Shown here piece by piece: positions 16,801 through 23,843 of a stretch of DNA of 64,000 nucleotides. Origin of the DNA: Rhodoplanes sp. (GTDB lineage Bacteria; Pseudomonadota; Alphaproteobacteria; Rhizobiales; Xanthobacteraceae); contig NZ_JACAAX010000004.1 of assembly GCF_013377085.1 (NCBI RefSeq), positions 186,001-250,000 of the forward strand, in the 5' to 3' direction. A program made the translations under genes and the position numbers. A model generated the notes under the pieces. The model worked only from the letters and a program-made list of their open reading frames with translations. It was not told where the DNA came from and did no database searches. Positions within the stretch are counted from its first letter, which is position 1. The number at the start of each line of letters is the position of its first letter.

Positions 16801-18873
16801 TCGGTCGCCATCGACCCGTGGAAGTGCTCGGGGTGTCTGGAATGCATCGACGTGTGCGGCCCCGGCGCCCTCAAGGCGCGCGAGCAGGACGCGCCGCTGC
16901 TCGAGACCCTGCAGGCCCGCTTCGAGTTCCTCAGCGAGACGCCGAACACGCCGGTCCGCTTCACCGAAGCGGCATTGAGCCCGGGCGGCGACACCAAGCG
17001 GCTGATGCTCGACCGCACCAACTACTATGCCACCACGGGCGGCCACGGCGCCTGCCGCGGCTGCGGCGAGGTGACGGCGATCCGCCTGGTGACCTCGACC
17101 AACAACGCCATCCAGACCAAGCGGCGCAAGGGGCACCAGCGCGAGCTGGAGGCCCTGATCGAGAAGCTGCAGGCGAAGGTGCCTGCCGTGCAGGACGACA
17201 CGGCGCGGCGCGAGCGCATCGCCGGCGTGCTGAAGGTCCTCGAGAAGCGCCTTTATCTCCTGGAGAGCGGCCCGACCGGCAACGGCCCGGCCTCGGCCGT
17301 GATCGCCAACGCCACCGGCTGCTCGAGCGTCTACGCCTCGACCTTTCCGTTCAATCCCTACAACGACCCGTGGGTGAACAGCCTGTTCCAGGACACTCCG
17401 GCAGTCGCCAAGGGCATGTTCGAGGGCCTGACGGCGGCGGCGACCGACGACGTCAAGGCGCTGCGCATCGCCCAGCTCGAGCTCGACGACGCCTACGAGC
17501 CGGGCATGCACGACAAGTTCTTCCGCACCTTCTCGTGGCCGCAGTTCACGCCGGAGGAGCTCGCGCTGCTGCCGACCGTGATCAGCATGGGCGGTGACGG
17601 CGCCACCTACGACATCGGCTTCGGCGCGCTGTCGCGGTTGCTCACCACCAACACGCCCATCAAGGTCGTGGTGCTCAACACCGGCGCGTACTCCAACACC
17701 GGTGGCCAGGCCTCGACGGCGAGCCTGACGGGCCAGGACTCGGATCTGTCGCGCTTCGGTGCAGCCCATCACGGCAAGCAGGAGGACCGCAAGGAGCTCG
17801 GCCTGATCGCCGCCTTCCACCCGAACGTGTTCGTGGTGCAGACCTCGACGGCGCTGCAGCAGCACTTCCTGCAGAACGTCACCAAGTACCTCAACCACTC
17901 CTCGTCGCCGGCCGTGCTCGACGTCTACACGCCGTGCCAGGCCGAGCACGGGATCGCCGACGCGGCCGCCAGCCGGCGCTCCCGCCTCGCGGTCGAGAGC
18001 CGCATGAACCCGGTGTTCGTGCACGATCCGGGCGCGAGCCCGACCCGCCAGGGCTGGTTCTCGCTCGACGGCAATCCGGACGTCGACAAGGATTGGACGA
18101 AGACGACGGTGGAATATGTCGAGGACGGCGCCACCAAGCTGATGGACGTGCCGCTGACGCCGGCCTACTTCGCCCAGGAGGAGACCCGCTTCAAGAAGCA
18201 GTTCCGCAAGCTCGCGGCCGATGCCGACGCCATGCCGGTGCACGAGTTCATCGATCTCCCGATCGCCGACCGGGCCGGCAAGACCGCCTTCGTGTACTCG
18301 ACCGACCACGACAAGAAGCTGGTCAAGCTGGAGGTGGCCAACGAGATCATCCATCTGGTCGAGGAGCGCCGCAAATACTGGCGGACGCTGCAATACCTCG
18401 CCGGGCGGCAGATCGAGAAGCTGGACGCCGATCATCGCGTCGAGCTCGAGGCCTTGAAGCAGCGCTACGACGAGTCCGTGAAGACGCAGGAGTCGACGCT
18501 CGACACCATCGCCCGCGCGATGAGCGAGCTCGCCGCCTCGTCGAACGCCCCGGCGTCCGGCCTCGCGAGTGCGCTCGCCCCGTTCGGCGGCGCTCCGGCG
18601 GCGGCGACCGCCGCCCCGGCGGCGGCGGCGAAAGCCAACGGCGCCACGTTGCCCCACATCCACGACGAGGACGTCGCGGCCTGCACCAACTGTAAGACCT
18701 GCTACCAGCAGGTCCCCGAGCTGTTCGAGCTGACCAAGATCATGGTCGACGGCGCCCCCAAGGAGGTCGCCCACACCATCCCGGGCGCTCTCGACAAGGT
18801 GCAGATCACGCCGGAGCTGAAGGTCCGGGTGGCCAAGGCGGCGGCGAGCTGCGACGCGGAGATCATCCGATGA
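13900..18873 (+). CDS. Giant pyruvate:ferredoxin (2-oxoacid) oxidoreductase, NifJ-like
   Basis: Single-chain 2-oxoacid oxidoreductase of 1657 aa; ordinary NifJ is ~1170-1200. It would convert a 2-oxoacid plus CoA to acyl-CoA, CO2 and low-potential electrons. Domain order: N-terminal domain with GYPITPST and Arg120 in AAR, at the position of the pyruvate-contacting Arg of NifJ; GHDDVYA and MDGFATSH blocks; domain II; gamma domain FHSVGGYGT (~545); two 4Fe-4S motifs starting at C845 (CTGCMECTLVCP) and C976 (CSGCLECIDVC); TPP domain with GHGACRGCGE (~1048) and MGGDGATYDIGFG (~1230). Odd parts are a ~60-residue charged helical insert (~1070-1130) inside the TPP domain and a ~400-residue extension. 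The extension ends in a ferredoxin-like CTNCKTC (1595) with a distant Cys1651. Pyruvate is the likeliest substrate. It is coupled by ATGA to the next gene. Confidence 0.9.
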   Translation: MNAKYPGISTVINGNGAVAQVMGHVCGGVIGYPITPSTEISELYEAFRSAGGCNVWGKHPFFFEPEGEHSAQSGALGAALTGGKFVSNASSSQGILYGLESHYVTVGKKVGGFVLQVAARVVSKHSLNVMAGHDDVYALLQSGYTILFGSNPQEAADLSVISYKVSATSLIPVANAMDGFATSHMMSEALMPEPELIREFLGDPSGRVKALTVAQEILFGAKGRGYQLKQWLAKHEGDFVPGELAKVRAWLDTNIDAVEIDNAAAMIDATLAFVPEELRPQWRRQWTNAFEKGTRQLVPALVDVHNPGLTGGVQNQPDFQAGSMDHRTHFVRDVPRFVREAMAEYSALTGREYKPVMTYMCDDAEHVMVGLGSVTDDVEAVVAHLRSKGKKVGVVSIKLLQPFPEAELVEALKGKKSVTVLERSDVTALTSFVTQALFKAVENAGGPRHPGIAAIERLPKMTTAIFGLGAHDLQPRHLIAAFKNMETTNAPFVYLGSQFFAKDPSPRLAALQERLKTAYPETELMALETEPNPTLLPPSAFRVRFHSVGGYGTIATGKLLTDILAGVLDMHSKASPKYGSEKSGAPTNYYITLSPEQVKITNAELEDVEIVVSPDHKVFSHTNPLRGLVEGGTFMLQSNLSPLEVWKDLPKRARKTIRDKKIKMFVMDGFAVAKRHAPTPELETRMMGIAFIGAVCGHVDRIVADASIDVILKKVQQQLSKKFGAKGAAVVDGNMAVIKEGLDATHRLDYTQPEFAELETEETVKALRGVAISAEMCRVGGSTPSGGFFDREYYDDMVGAPFRDGTVAEAPVLPGTGLFMPAGSAAWKDKGLFRRDVPEFLSELCTGCMECTLVCPDAAIPNTVHDIHDLLLTGIKHLDLVEAQREAVRGQIFALSEAVRESYRSTKKAQSFGEVVTAAVAKLGTDNATLKRNLGRLAEVLETFPVAKTRPFFDAMEKEQPGTGGLYSVAIDPWKCSGCLECIDVCGPGALKAREQDAPLLETLQARFEFLSETPNTPVRFTEAALSPGGDTKRLMLDRTNYYATTGGHGACRGCGEVTAIRLVTSTNNAIQTKRRKGHQRELEALIEKLQAKVPAVQDDTARRERIAGVLKVLEKRLYLLESGPTGNGPASAVIANATGCSSVYASTFPFNPYNDPWVNSLFQDTPAVAKGMFEGLTAAATDDVKALRIAQLELDDAYEPGMHDKFFRTFSWPQFTPEELALLPTVISMGGDGATYDIGFGALSRLLTTNTPIKVVVLNTGAYSNTGGQASTASLTGQDSDLSRFGAAHHGKQEDRKELGLIAAFHPNVFVVQTSTALQQHFLQNVTKYLNHSSSPAVLDVYTPCQAEHGIADAAASRRSRLAVESRMNPVFVHDPGASPTRQGWFSLDGNPDVDKDWTKTTVEYVEDGATKLMDVPLTPAYFAQEETRFKKQFRKLAADADAMPVHEFIDLPIADRAGKTAFVYSTDHDKKLVKLEVANEIIHLVEERRKYWRTLQYLAGRQIEKLDADHRVELEALKQRYDESVKTQESTLDTIARAMSELAASSNAPASGLASALAPFGGAPAAATAAPAAAAKANGATLPHIHDEDVAACTNCKTCYQQVPELFELTKIMVDGAPKEVAHTIPGALDKVQITPELKVRVAKAAASCDAEIIR

Positions 18874-21698
18874 GCACGGCGAATCCCCAGGAGCAGCTCC
18901 TGCGCTACGCCCAGACGTCTCGCACGCTGGAGCAGACCCGCAGCCAGCTCGAGGAGCTGGAGCACTCCGAGGCGGTCGAGATCTTCCAGAAGCAGCTCGA
19001 CCTCCTCAAGAAGCGCCTGCTCGGCGACCCCAAGTCGCTGCGCAGCATGTTCGTCGCCGACGGCGTCCAGGCGATCGCCTGGGAGTTCCAGCAGGACGCG
19101 CTGAGCCCGGCCTTCACCAAGACGCTGTGGAGCCTGATGCTGCGCGACGACGACATGAGCGTCGTGCTGCTGCGCTTCATCTGGGCGATGCCGGTGCGGT
19201 TCAAGCGCAAGCTCATCAAGGCGATCGACGACCACCTGTCCGACAAGTACCCGATGTTCAAGGGCCTGTCGGTCAATTGGCCGTTCGACGCCTACATTCC
19301 GCCCTATATCCGGCCGCCGGAGGAGCGCAACCACGACTTCGCGCTCGTGAACACCGGCTATCTCGGCTACATGGCGCTCGGCTACACCGAGCGCGAGGTC
19401 GAGATGTTCGTCTGGCTCGAGGTGCTGCGCGACAAGCAGTGCCAGGACAAGCCGTGCGAGCTCGGCGTCCTGATCCACGGCAAGAAGGAGCCGAAGGGCG
19501 GCTGCCCGGTCAAGATCCACATCCCCGAGATGCTGGACATGCTGGGCCAGGGCAAGTTCCGCCAGGCGCTCGAGCTGATCGAAAGCTGCAACCCGCTGCC
19601 CAACGTCACGGGCCGCGTGTGTCCGCAGGAGCTGCAGTGCCAGGGCGTCTGCAAGCACACCCATCGGCCGCTCGAGATCGGGCAGATCGAGTGGTTCCTG
19701 CCGCAGCGCGAGAAGCTGGTCGGCCCGAAGCCGGAAGAGCGATTCAAGGGCCGTATCAGCCCGTGGGCGCACGCCGAGAAGCCGCCCATCGCGGTGGTCG
19801 GCTCCGGCCCGTCCGGCCTGATCAACGCCTATCTGCTCGCCGCGGAGGGGTTCCCGGTCACGGTGTTCGAGGCGTTCCACGACCTCGGCGGCGTGCTGCG
19901 CTACGGCATTCCCGAGTTCCGCCTGCCGAACGAGCTGATCGACGACGTGGTCGGCAAGATCACGCTGCTGGGCGGCCGCTTCGTCAAGAACTTCGTGGTC
20001 GGCAAGACCGCGACGCTCGAGGATCTGAAGGAGGCCGGCTTCTGGAAGATCTTCGTCGGCACCGGCGCCGGCCTGCCGACCTTCATGAACGTGCCGGGCG
20101 AGCACTTTCTCGGCGTCATGTCGGCCAACGAGTTCCTCACCCGCGTCAACCTGATGCGGGCGCTCGACGACAAGTACGAGACGCCGCTGCCCGACATCAA
20201 GGACAAGCAGGTCTTCGTCGTCGGCGGCGGCAACACCGCGATGGACGCGGCCCGCACGGCGCGGCGCCTCGGCGGCCACGTGACGATCGTCTATCGCCGC
20301 ACCAAGTCGGAGATGCCGGCCCGCGTCGAGGAGCTGCACCACGCCCTCGAGGAGGGCATCGACCTCAAGGTGCTGCGTGCGCCGATCGAGTTCATCGGTG
20401 ACGAGAAGACGCACTTCATCAGCCACGCCGTGCTGGCCGTCAACCAGCTCGGCCCGCCCGACAAGTCGGGCCGCCGCGCGCCGAAGCCTACCGGCGAGAC
20501 CGAGCGTGTGCCGGTCGACCTCGTCATCATGGCGCTGGGCAACACCGCGAACCCGATCATGAAGGACGCGGAGCCCGACCTGAAGACCTCCAAGTGGGGC
20601 ACCATCGAGGTGCCGGAGGGCTCGCAGAAGACCTCGATCGCGGACGTCTACTCCGGCGGCGACGCCGCCCGCGGCGGCTCGACCGCCATCCGGGCGGCCG
20701 GCGACGGCCAGGCGGCGGCGCGCGAGATCGTCGGCGACATCCCGTTCACGCCGGCCGAGATCAAGGTGCGGGTCGACAAGGCGGCCCGCTACACCGAGCT
20801 CGGCCAGGTCAAGCAGACCGTGGTCGAGAAGATCGCGCTCGCCGGCGGCATCGTCGAGTTCAAGGTGCGGGCCCCGATGGTGGCCCACTCCGCCAAGGCC
20901 GGCCAGTTCGTACGTGTGCTGGGCTGGGACGACGGCGAGCTGATCCCGCTCACCCTCGCCGACTGGGACGCCGAGGCCGGCACCATCGACCTGGTCATCC
21001 AGGGCATGGGCACCTCGACGCTGCTGATGAACAAGATGGCGGTCGGCGACGCCTTCGCCGGCATTGCCGGCCCGCTCGGGCGTGCGAGCGAGGTGCACCA
21101 TTACGGCCCCGACCAGACCGTGGTGTTCACGGCCGGCGGCGTCGGCCTGCCGCCCGTCTATCCGATCGCGCGGGCGCATCTCGAGCTCGGCAATCACGTC
21201 ACCCTGATCGCCGGCTTCCGCTCCAAGGACTTCCTGTTCTGGACCGGAGACGACGAGCGGATGGGCAAGCTGAAGGCCAAGTACGGCGATCAGCTCGACA
21301 TCATCTACGCGACCAATGACGGCACCTTCGGCATCAAGGGCTTCGTCACGACGCCGCTCGAGGAGATGCTGAAGAACGACAAGACCAGCAAGGGCCGCAA
21401 GATCGCCGAGGTCATCACGATCGGTCCGCCGATCATGATGCGGGTCGTCTCCGACCTGACCAAGCCTTACGGCGTGAAGACGGTGGCGAGCCTCAACTCG
21501 ATCATGGTGGACGCGACGGGCATGTGCGGCGCCTGCATGGTGCCGATCACGGTCGACGGCAAGATGGTGCGCAAGCACGCCTGCATCGACGGTCCGGAGC
21601 TCGATGCCCACCTGATCGACTGGGACAAGTTCCTGCCGCGGTTCAACACCTTCAAGGCGCAGGAGCAGCGCAGCAAGGTGGCGCACGGGCTGGCCTGA
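18870..21698 (+). CDS. Fused GltD-like / PyrK-like flavoprotein (NfnBA-like), NAD(P) partner of the 2-oxoacid oxidoreductase
   Basis: Predicted cytoplasmic iron-sulfur flavoprotein of 942 aa. Residues ~1-170 match no domain I know. Then comes a GltD-type half: cysteines ~240-260 (GRVCPQELQCQGVC), FAD site VGSGPSGL (~310) and NAD(P) site VGGGNTAMD (~451). The C-terminal third (~650-942) is PyrK/ferredoxin-reductase-like, with FTAGGVGLPPVYPIA and a 2Fe-2S-type cysteine set near C886 (MCGACMVP ... HACIDGPE). GltD- and PyrK-like halves are the two subunits of NfnAB, the bifurcating ferredoxin:NADP oxidoreductase; here they are fused in B-A order. Its start overlaps the previous stop (ATGA), so the two proteins are probably made stoichiometrically. 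The likely job is passing electrons from the oxidoreductase to NAD(P). Bifurcation is speculative. Confidence 0.88.
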   Translation: MSTANPQEQLLRYAQTSRTLEQTRSQLEELEHSEAVEIFQKQLDLLKKRLLGDPKSLRSMFVADGVQAIAWEFQQDALSPAFTKTLWSLMLRDDDMSVVLLRFIWAMPVRFKRKLIKAIDDHLSDKYPMFKGLSVNWPFDAYIPPYIRPPEERNHDFALVNTGYLGYMALGYTEREVEMFVWLEVLRDKQCQDKPCELGVLIHGKKEPKGGCPVKIHIPEMLDMLGQGKFRQALELIESCNPLPNVTGRVCPQELQCQGVCKHTHRPLEIGQIEWFLPQREKLVGPKPEERFKGRISPWAHAEKPPIAVVGSGPSGLINAYLLAAEGFPVTVFEAFHDLGGVLRYGIPEFRLPNELIDDVVGKITLLGGRFVKNFVVGKTATLEDLKEAGFWKIFVGTGAGLPTFMNVPGEHFLGVMSANEFLTRVNLMRALDDKYETPLPDIKDKQVFVVGGGNTAMDAARTARRLGGHVTIVYRRTKSEMPARVEELHHALEEGIDLKVLRAPIEFIGDEKTHFISHAVLAVNQLGPPDKSGRRAPKPTGETERVPVDLVIMALGNTANPIMKDAEPDLKTSKWGTIEVPEGSQKTSIADVYSGGDAARGGSTAIRAAGDGQAAAREIVGDIPFTPAEIKVRVDKAARYTELGQVKQTVVEKIALAGGIVEFKVRAPMVAHSAKAGQFVRVLGWDDGELIPLTLADWDAEAGTIDLVIQGMGTSTLLMNKMAVGDAFAGIAGPLGRASEVHHYGPDQTVVFTAGGVGLPPVYPIARAHLELGNHVTLIAGFRSKDFLFWTGDDERMGKLKAKYGDQLDIIYATNDGTFGIKGFVTTPLEEMLKNDKTSKGRKIAEVITIGPPIMMRVVSDLTKPYGVKTVASLNSIMVDATGMCGACMVPITVDGKMVRKHACIDGPELDAHLIDWDKFLPRFNTFKAQEQRSKVAHGLA

Positions 21699-21743
21699 TC
21701 GGTCGTCCGCCGCGGCACGTTCCGCGTGCCGACACATGTTGCG

Positions 21744-21772
21744 AAGGAGCAGGGCCGAGCCCTGCTCCTTTT
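21744..21772 (+). terminator. Rho-independent terminator after the oxidoreductase operon
   Basis: A perfect 12-bp stem, AAGGAGCAGGGC / GCCCTGCTCCTT, with a 3-base loop, followed by TTTT overlapping the stem end. It lies 46 bases after the flavoprotein stop, so the two-gene operon ends here. Confidence 0.88.
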
Positions 21773-21892
21773 GCATTCGGGGGTCGAGGAGATATGCGCG
21801 CGCCGTCGCGGTGCGCCGCGGCGCTATTGCGTCGGGAATCGCGCCGGCCGACAATGCGGCCCCGCAACGAAACCCCGGCGAACAACAAGCCC

Positions 21893-22345
21893 ATGTACAC
21901 CGCAACCTCGAAGCGCCTCACCAACGAGGGCGCCCGCAAGATCCTGGAAACCGCCATGGCCAAGGCCCGCGAGGCGGGCATTCAGGTCGCTGTCGCGATC
22001 GTCGACGGCGGCGGCAATCTGCTGCTGCTCGAGCGCATGGACACGGCGCGGTTCCATCTCGTCCATTCCTCCACCACCAAGGCGAAGTGCTGCGCTTCCA
22101 ACAAGCGGCCGACGACCTCCAAGGGCGCGGTCGCCCAGCCGCTGGATACCGCGCACGCCCTCGGCCTCGCGCTGGCGGCCGGCCCCGAGAACTGGACCGC
22201 CATGGAAGGCGGCTGCCCGATCATCTTCGACGGCGAGTGCGTCGGCGGTGTCGGTGTCAGCGGCGGAAGCTGGGACATGGACGGCCGGATCGCCGAGGAA
22301 GCGGTGAAGTCGATCGGCGCGAGCGTCAGCATCGACGGCAAGTGA
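21893..22345 (+). CDS. GlcG/HbpS-family (DUF336) protein
   Basis: Small protein of ~150 aa from the GlcG/HbpS family. The typical core is seen: LTNEGARKILETAMAKAREA, VAIVDGGGNLLLLERMD, then GGCPIIFDGECVGGVGVSGG. Members bind haem or cobalamin or accompany catabolic enzymes; the role here is open. The ATG at 21893 aligns with the family start. An in-frame ATG at 21854 would add 13 residues (MRPRNETPANN...), and neither has a clear ribosome site. It follows the terminator of the oxidoreductase operon, so it is transcribed separately. Confidence 0.82.
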   Translation: MYTATSKRLTNEGARKILETAMAKAREAGIQVAVAIVDGGGNLLLLERMDTARFHLVHSSTTKAKCCASNKRPTTSKGAVAQPLDTAHALGLALAAGPENWTAMEGGCPIIFDGECVGGVGVSGGSWDMDGRIAEEAVKSIGASVSIDGK

Positions 22346-22383
22346 CGTTTCGCGTGGCGCGGCGCACCGGCAAGCAACTATCG

Positions 22384-22484
22384 TCGTCATTGCCGGGCTC
22401 GACCCGGCAATCCATCGAACTTCGAAAGAAGCCCTTCTTCTTAAGCGATGGATGCGTGGGTCGAGCCCGCGCATGACGAGTCGG
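22384..22484. repeat. Extragenic paired-hairpin repeat, copy A
   Basis: About 100 bases with two outer hairpins around a central ATCCATC...GATGGAT inverted pair. The left arm is CATTGCCGGGCTCGACCCGG with its partner CCGGGTCGAGCCCGGCAATG within; the right arm is GGGTCGAGCCCGCGCATGAC. It is nearly identical in layout to the copies at 25013-25108 and 44806-44900, and sits between two co-directional genes. Confidence 0.85.
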
Positions 22485-22534
22485 AGTTTGTGAAGACTGG
22501 TATTACTCGTCACAACAAAAAGTGGTCGAACAAC

Positions 22535-23542
22535 ATGAGCAACAACCCCGTACGCGTCGGTTGCATCGGCATGGGCTGGTGGTCCGACGTGCTGGCCGAT
22601 GCCATCAAGCGTTCGAGCAAGATCGAGATCGTGAGCTGCTACACCCGCACGCCGGAGAAGCGCAACGCGTTCGCGGCGAAGTACGGCGGCAAGGCGGTGG
22701 CGAGCTTCGAGGAGATGCTCGCCGATCCGTCGGTCGAAGCGATCATCAACACCACGCCGAACAACGTTCATCTGGAGACGACCGGACAGGCGGCGGCCGC
22801 CGGCAAGCACGTCTTCCTCGACAAGCCGATCGCCAACAACGTCTCGACCGGTCGCGCCATCGCCGACGTGGCCAAGAAGCACGGCATCATCCTTCAGCTC
22901 GGCTATCAGCGCCGGCGCGAGAGCCAGTTCCGCTGGATCAAGCAGCAGATCGACGCCGGCGTGTTCGGCAAGCTGGTCAACGCCGAATCGAACATCAGCC
23001 GCGACCGGCTGGGCAAGTTCGACGCGCACCACTGGCGCCACACGGCGGAGGGCATGCCGGGCGGCGTGATGCTGCAGATCGGCATCCACTACATCGACGT
23101 GCTGAGCTATCTGATGGGGCCGGTCGTCGCCGTCACGGGCCGGGCCGTTCAACTCGTCCTCCCGGGCGACAATCCGGACGTCGCCAGCATGATCCTGGAG
23201 CACGAGAACGGCGCACTCTCGACCGTCAACGCCTCCTACGCGTCGGCGGCCGAATACTACCTGATGAACATCTACGGCAAGGAGGCGACCGCCTATTACG
23301 ACCTCCACAACGGCCTGCGCCTGCAGAAGCGCCACTCCGACAAGGTCGAGCCGATTCCGTTCGAGAAGAACGACGCCATCCGCGACGAGCTCGAGGAGTT
23401 TGCCGCCGTGGTGCGCGGCAACGGCAAGCCGGAGACCGACGGCGTGCACGGCTATCAGTCGCTCGCCGTGGTGCGGGCCGGCACCGTCTCGGCGCGCGAA
23501 GGCCGTCGCGTCGAGGTCGCCGAGATGTTGGCGAAGGATTGA
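22535..23542 (+). CDS. Gfo/Idh/MocA-family oxidoreductase
   Basis: NAD(P)-dependent sugar or polyol dehydrogenase-like protein, 335 aa. The N-terminal Rossmann domain begins VGCIGMGWWSDVLA, with NTTPNNVHLE and the family motif FLDKPIA (EKP-type, here DKP) at about residues 100-106. The C-terminal alpha/beta domain includes GVMLQIGIHYIDVLSYL, where HY/D take the usual active-site position. The ATG at 22535 gives a normal start; the upstream frame runs into the repeat element. The substrate is unknown. It stands alone, convergent with the alcohol dehydrogenase. Confidence 0.88.
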   Translation: MSNNPVRVGCIGMGWWSDVLADAIKRSSKIEIVSCYTRTPEKRNAFAAKYGGKAVASFEEMLADPSVEAIINTTPNNVHLETTGQAAAAGKHVFLDKPIANNVSTGRAIADVAKKHGIILQLGYQRRRESQFRWIKQQIDAGVFGKLVNAESNISRDRLGKFDAHHWRHTAEGMPGGVMLQIGIHYIDVLSYLMGPVVAVTGRAVQLVLPGDNPDVASMILEHENGALSTVNASYASAAEYYLMNIYGKEATAYYDLHNGLRLQKRHSDKVEPIPFEKNDAIRDELEEFAAVVRGNGKPETDGVHGYQSLAVVRAGTVSAREGRRVEVAEMLAKD

Positions 23543-23597
23543 ACGGCCGCGTGGCGCGACCCGACGTTTGCGCGGCTCGCGGGCTCGGAGCGTGTGG

Positions 23598-23755
23598 CAC
23601 CCCCCTCCCTGTCCCTCCCCCACAAGGGGGGAGGGAGCAGGCTGCGGCGAGCCGCCGGTTGTTCCGGCTCTCGGAGTGGGAGTCGTGGAAGCGTGAAGGC
23701 GAAGCGCTTCCGGTGTTCCCTCCCCCCTTGTGGGGGAGGGACAGGGAGGGGGGTG
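23598..23755. repeat. Inverted-repeat element with ~39-bp arms
   Basis: Left arm 23598-23638 starts CACCCCCCTCCCTGTCCCTC; right arm 23716-23755 is its reverse complement, with a mismatch only at the inner end. The spacer is about 80 bases. Each arm also holds a small internal palindrome (CTCCCCCACAAGGGGGGAG). It lies between two convergent genes and could form a very long hairpin that ends both transcripts, or be a non-autonomous mobile unit. It codes for nothing. Confidence 0.85.
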
Positions 23756-23843
23756 GCCCGATGCGAGGTGTCAGCGGTCCGGCCACGGCTCTTCACCGAG
23801 GCCGCCGACTGAGCGAGGGCAAAACGACCGTCCGGCGCCGCCC

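Noticed and set aside
13726-18774. A 1682-codon open frame antisense to the giant oxidoreductase
   Set aside because: Very long antisense frames are common in DNA this GC-rich. The translation is low-complexity (Leu/Arg/Gly/Asp-rich) and the sense strand carries clear conserved domains.
13900-18873. Assigning nifJ as a nitrogen-fixation gene
   Set aside because: The family match is to NifJ-type enzymes, but no nif genes lie in the window and the architecture is different, so the gene symbol is withheld.
18702-21905. A 1067-codon antisense frame over the flavoprotein gene
   Set aside because: Same reason: no domain, low complexity, sense gene well supported.
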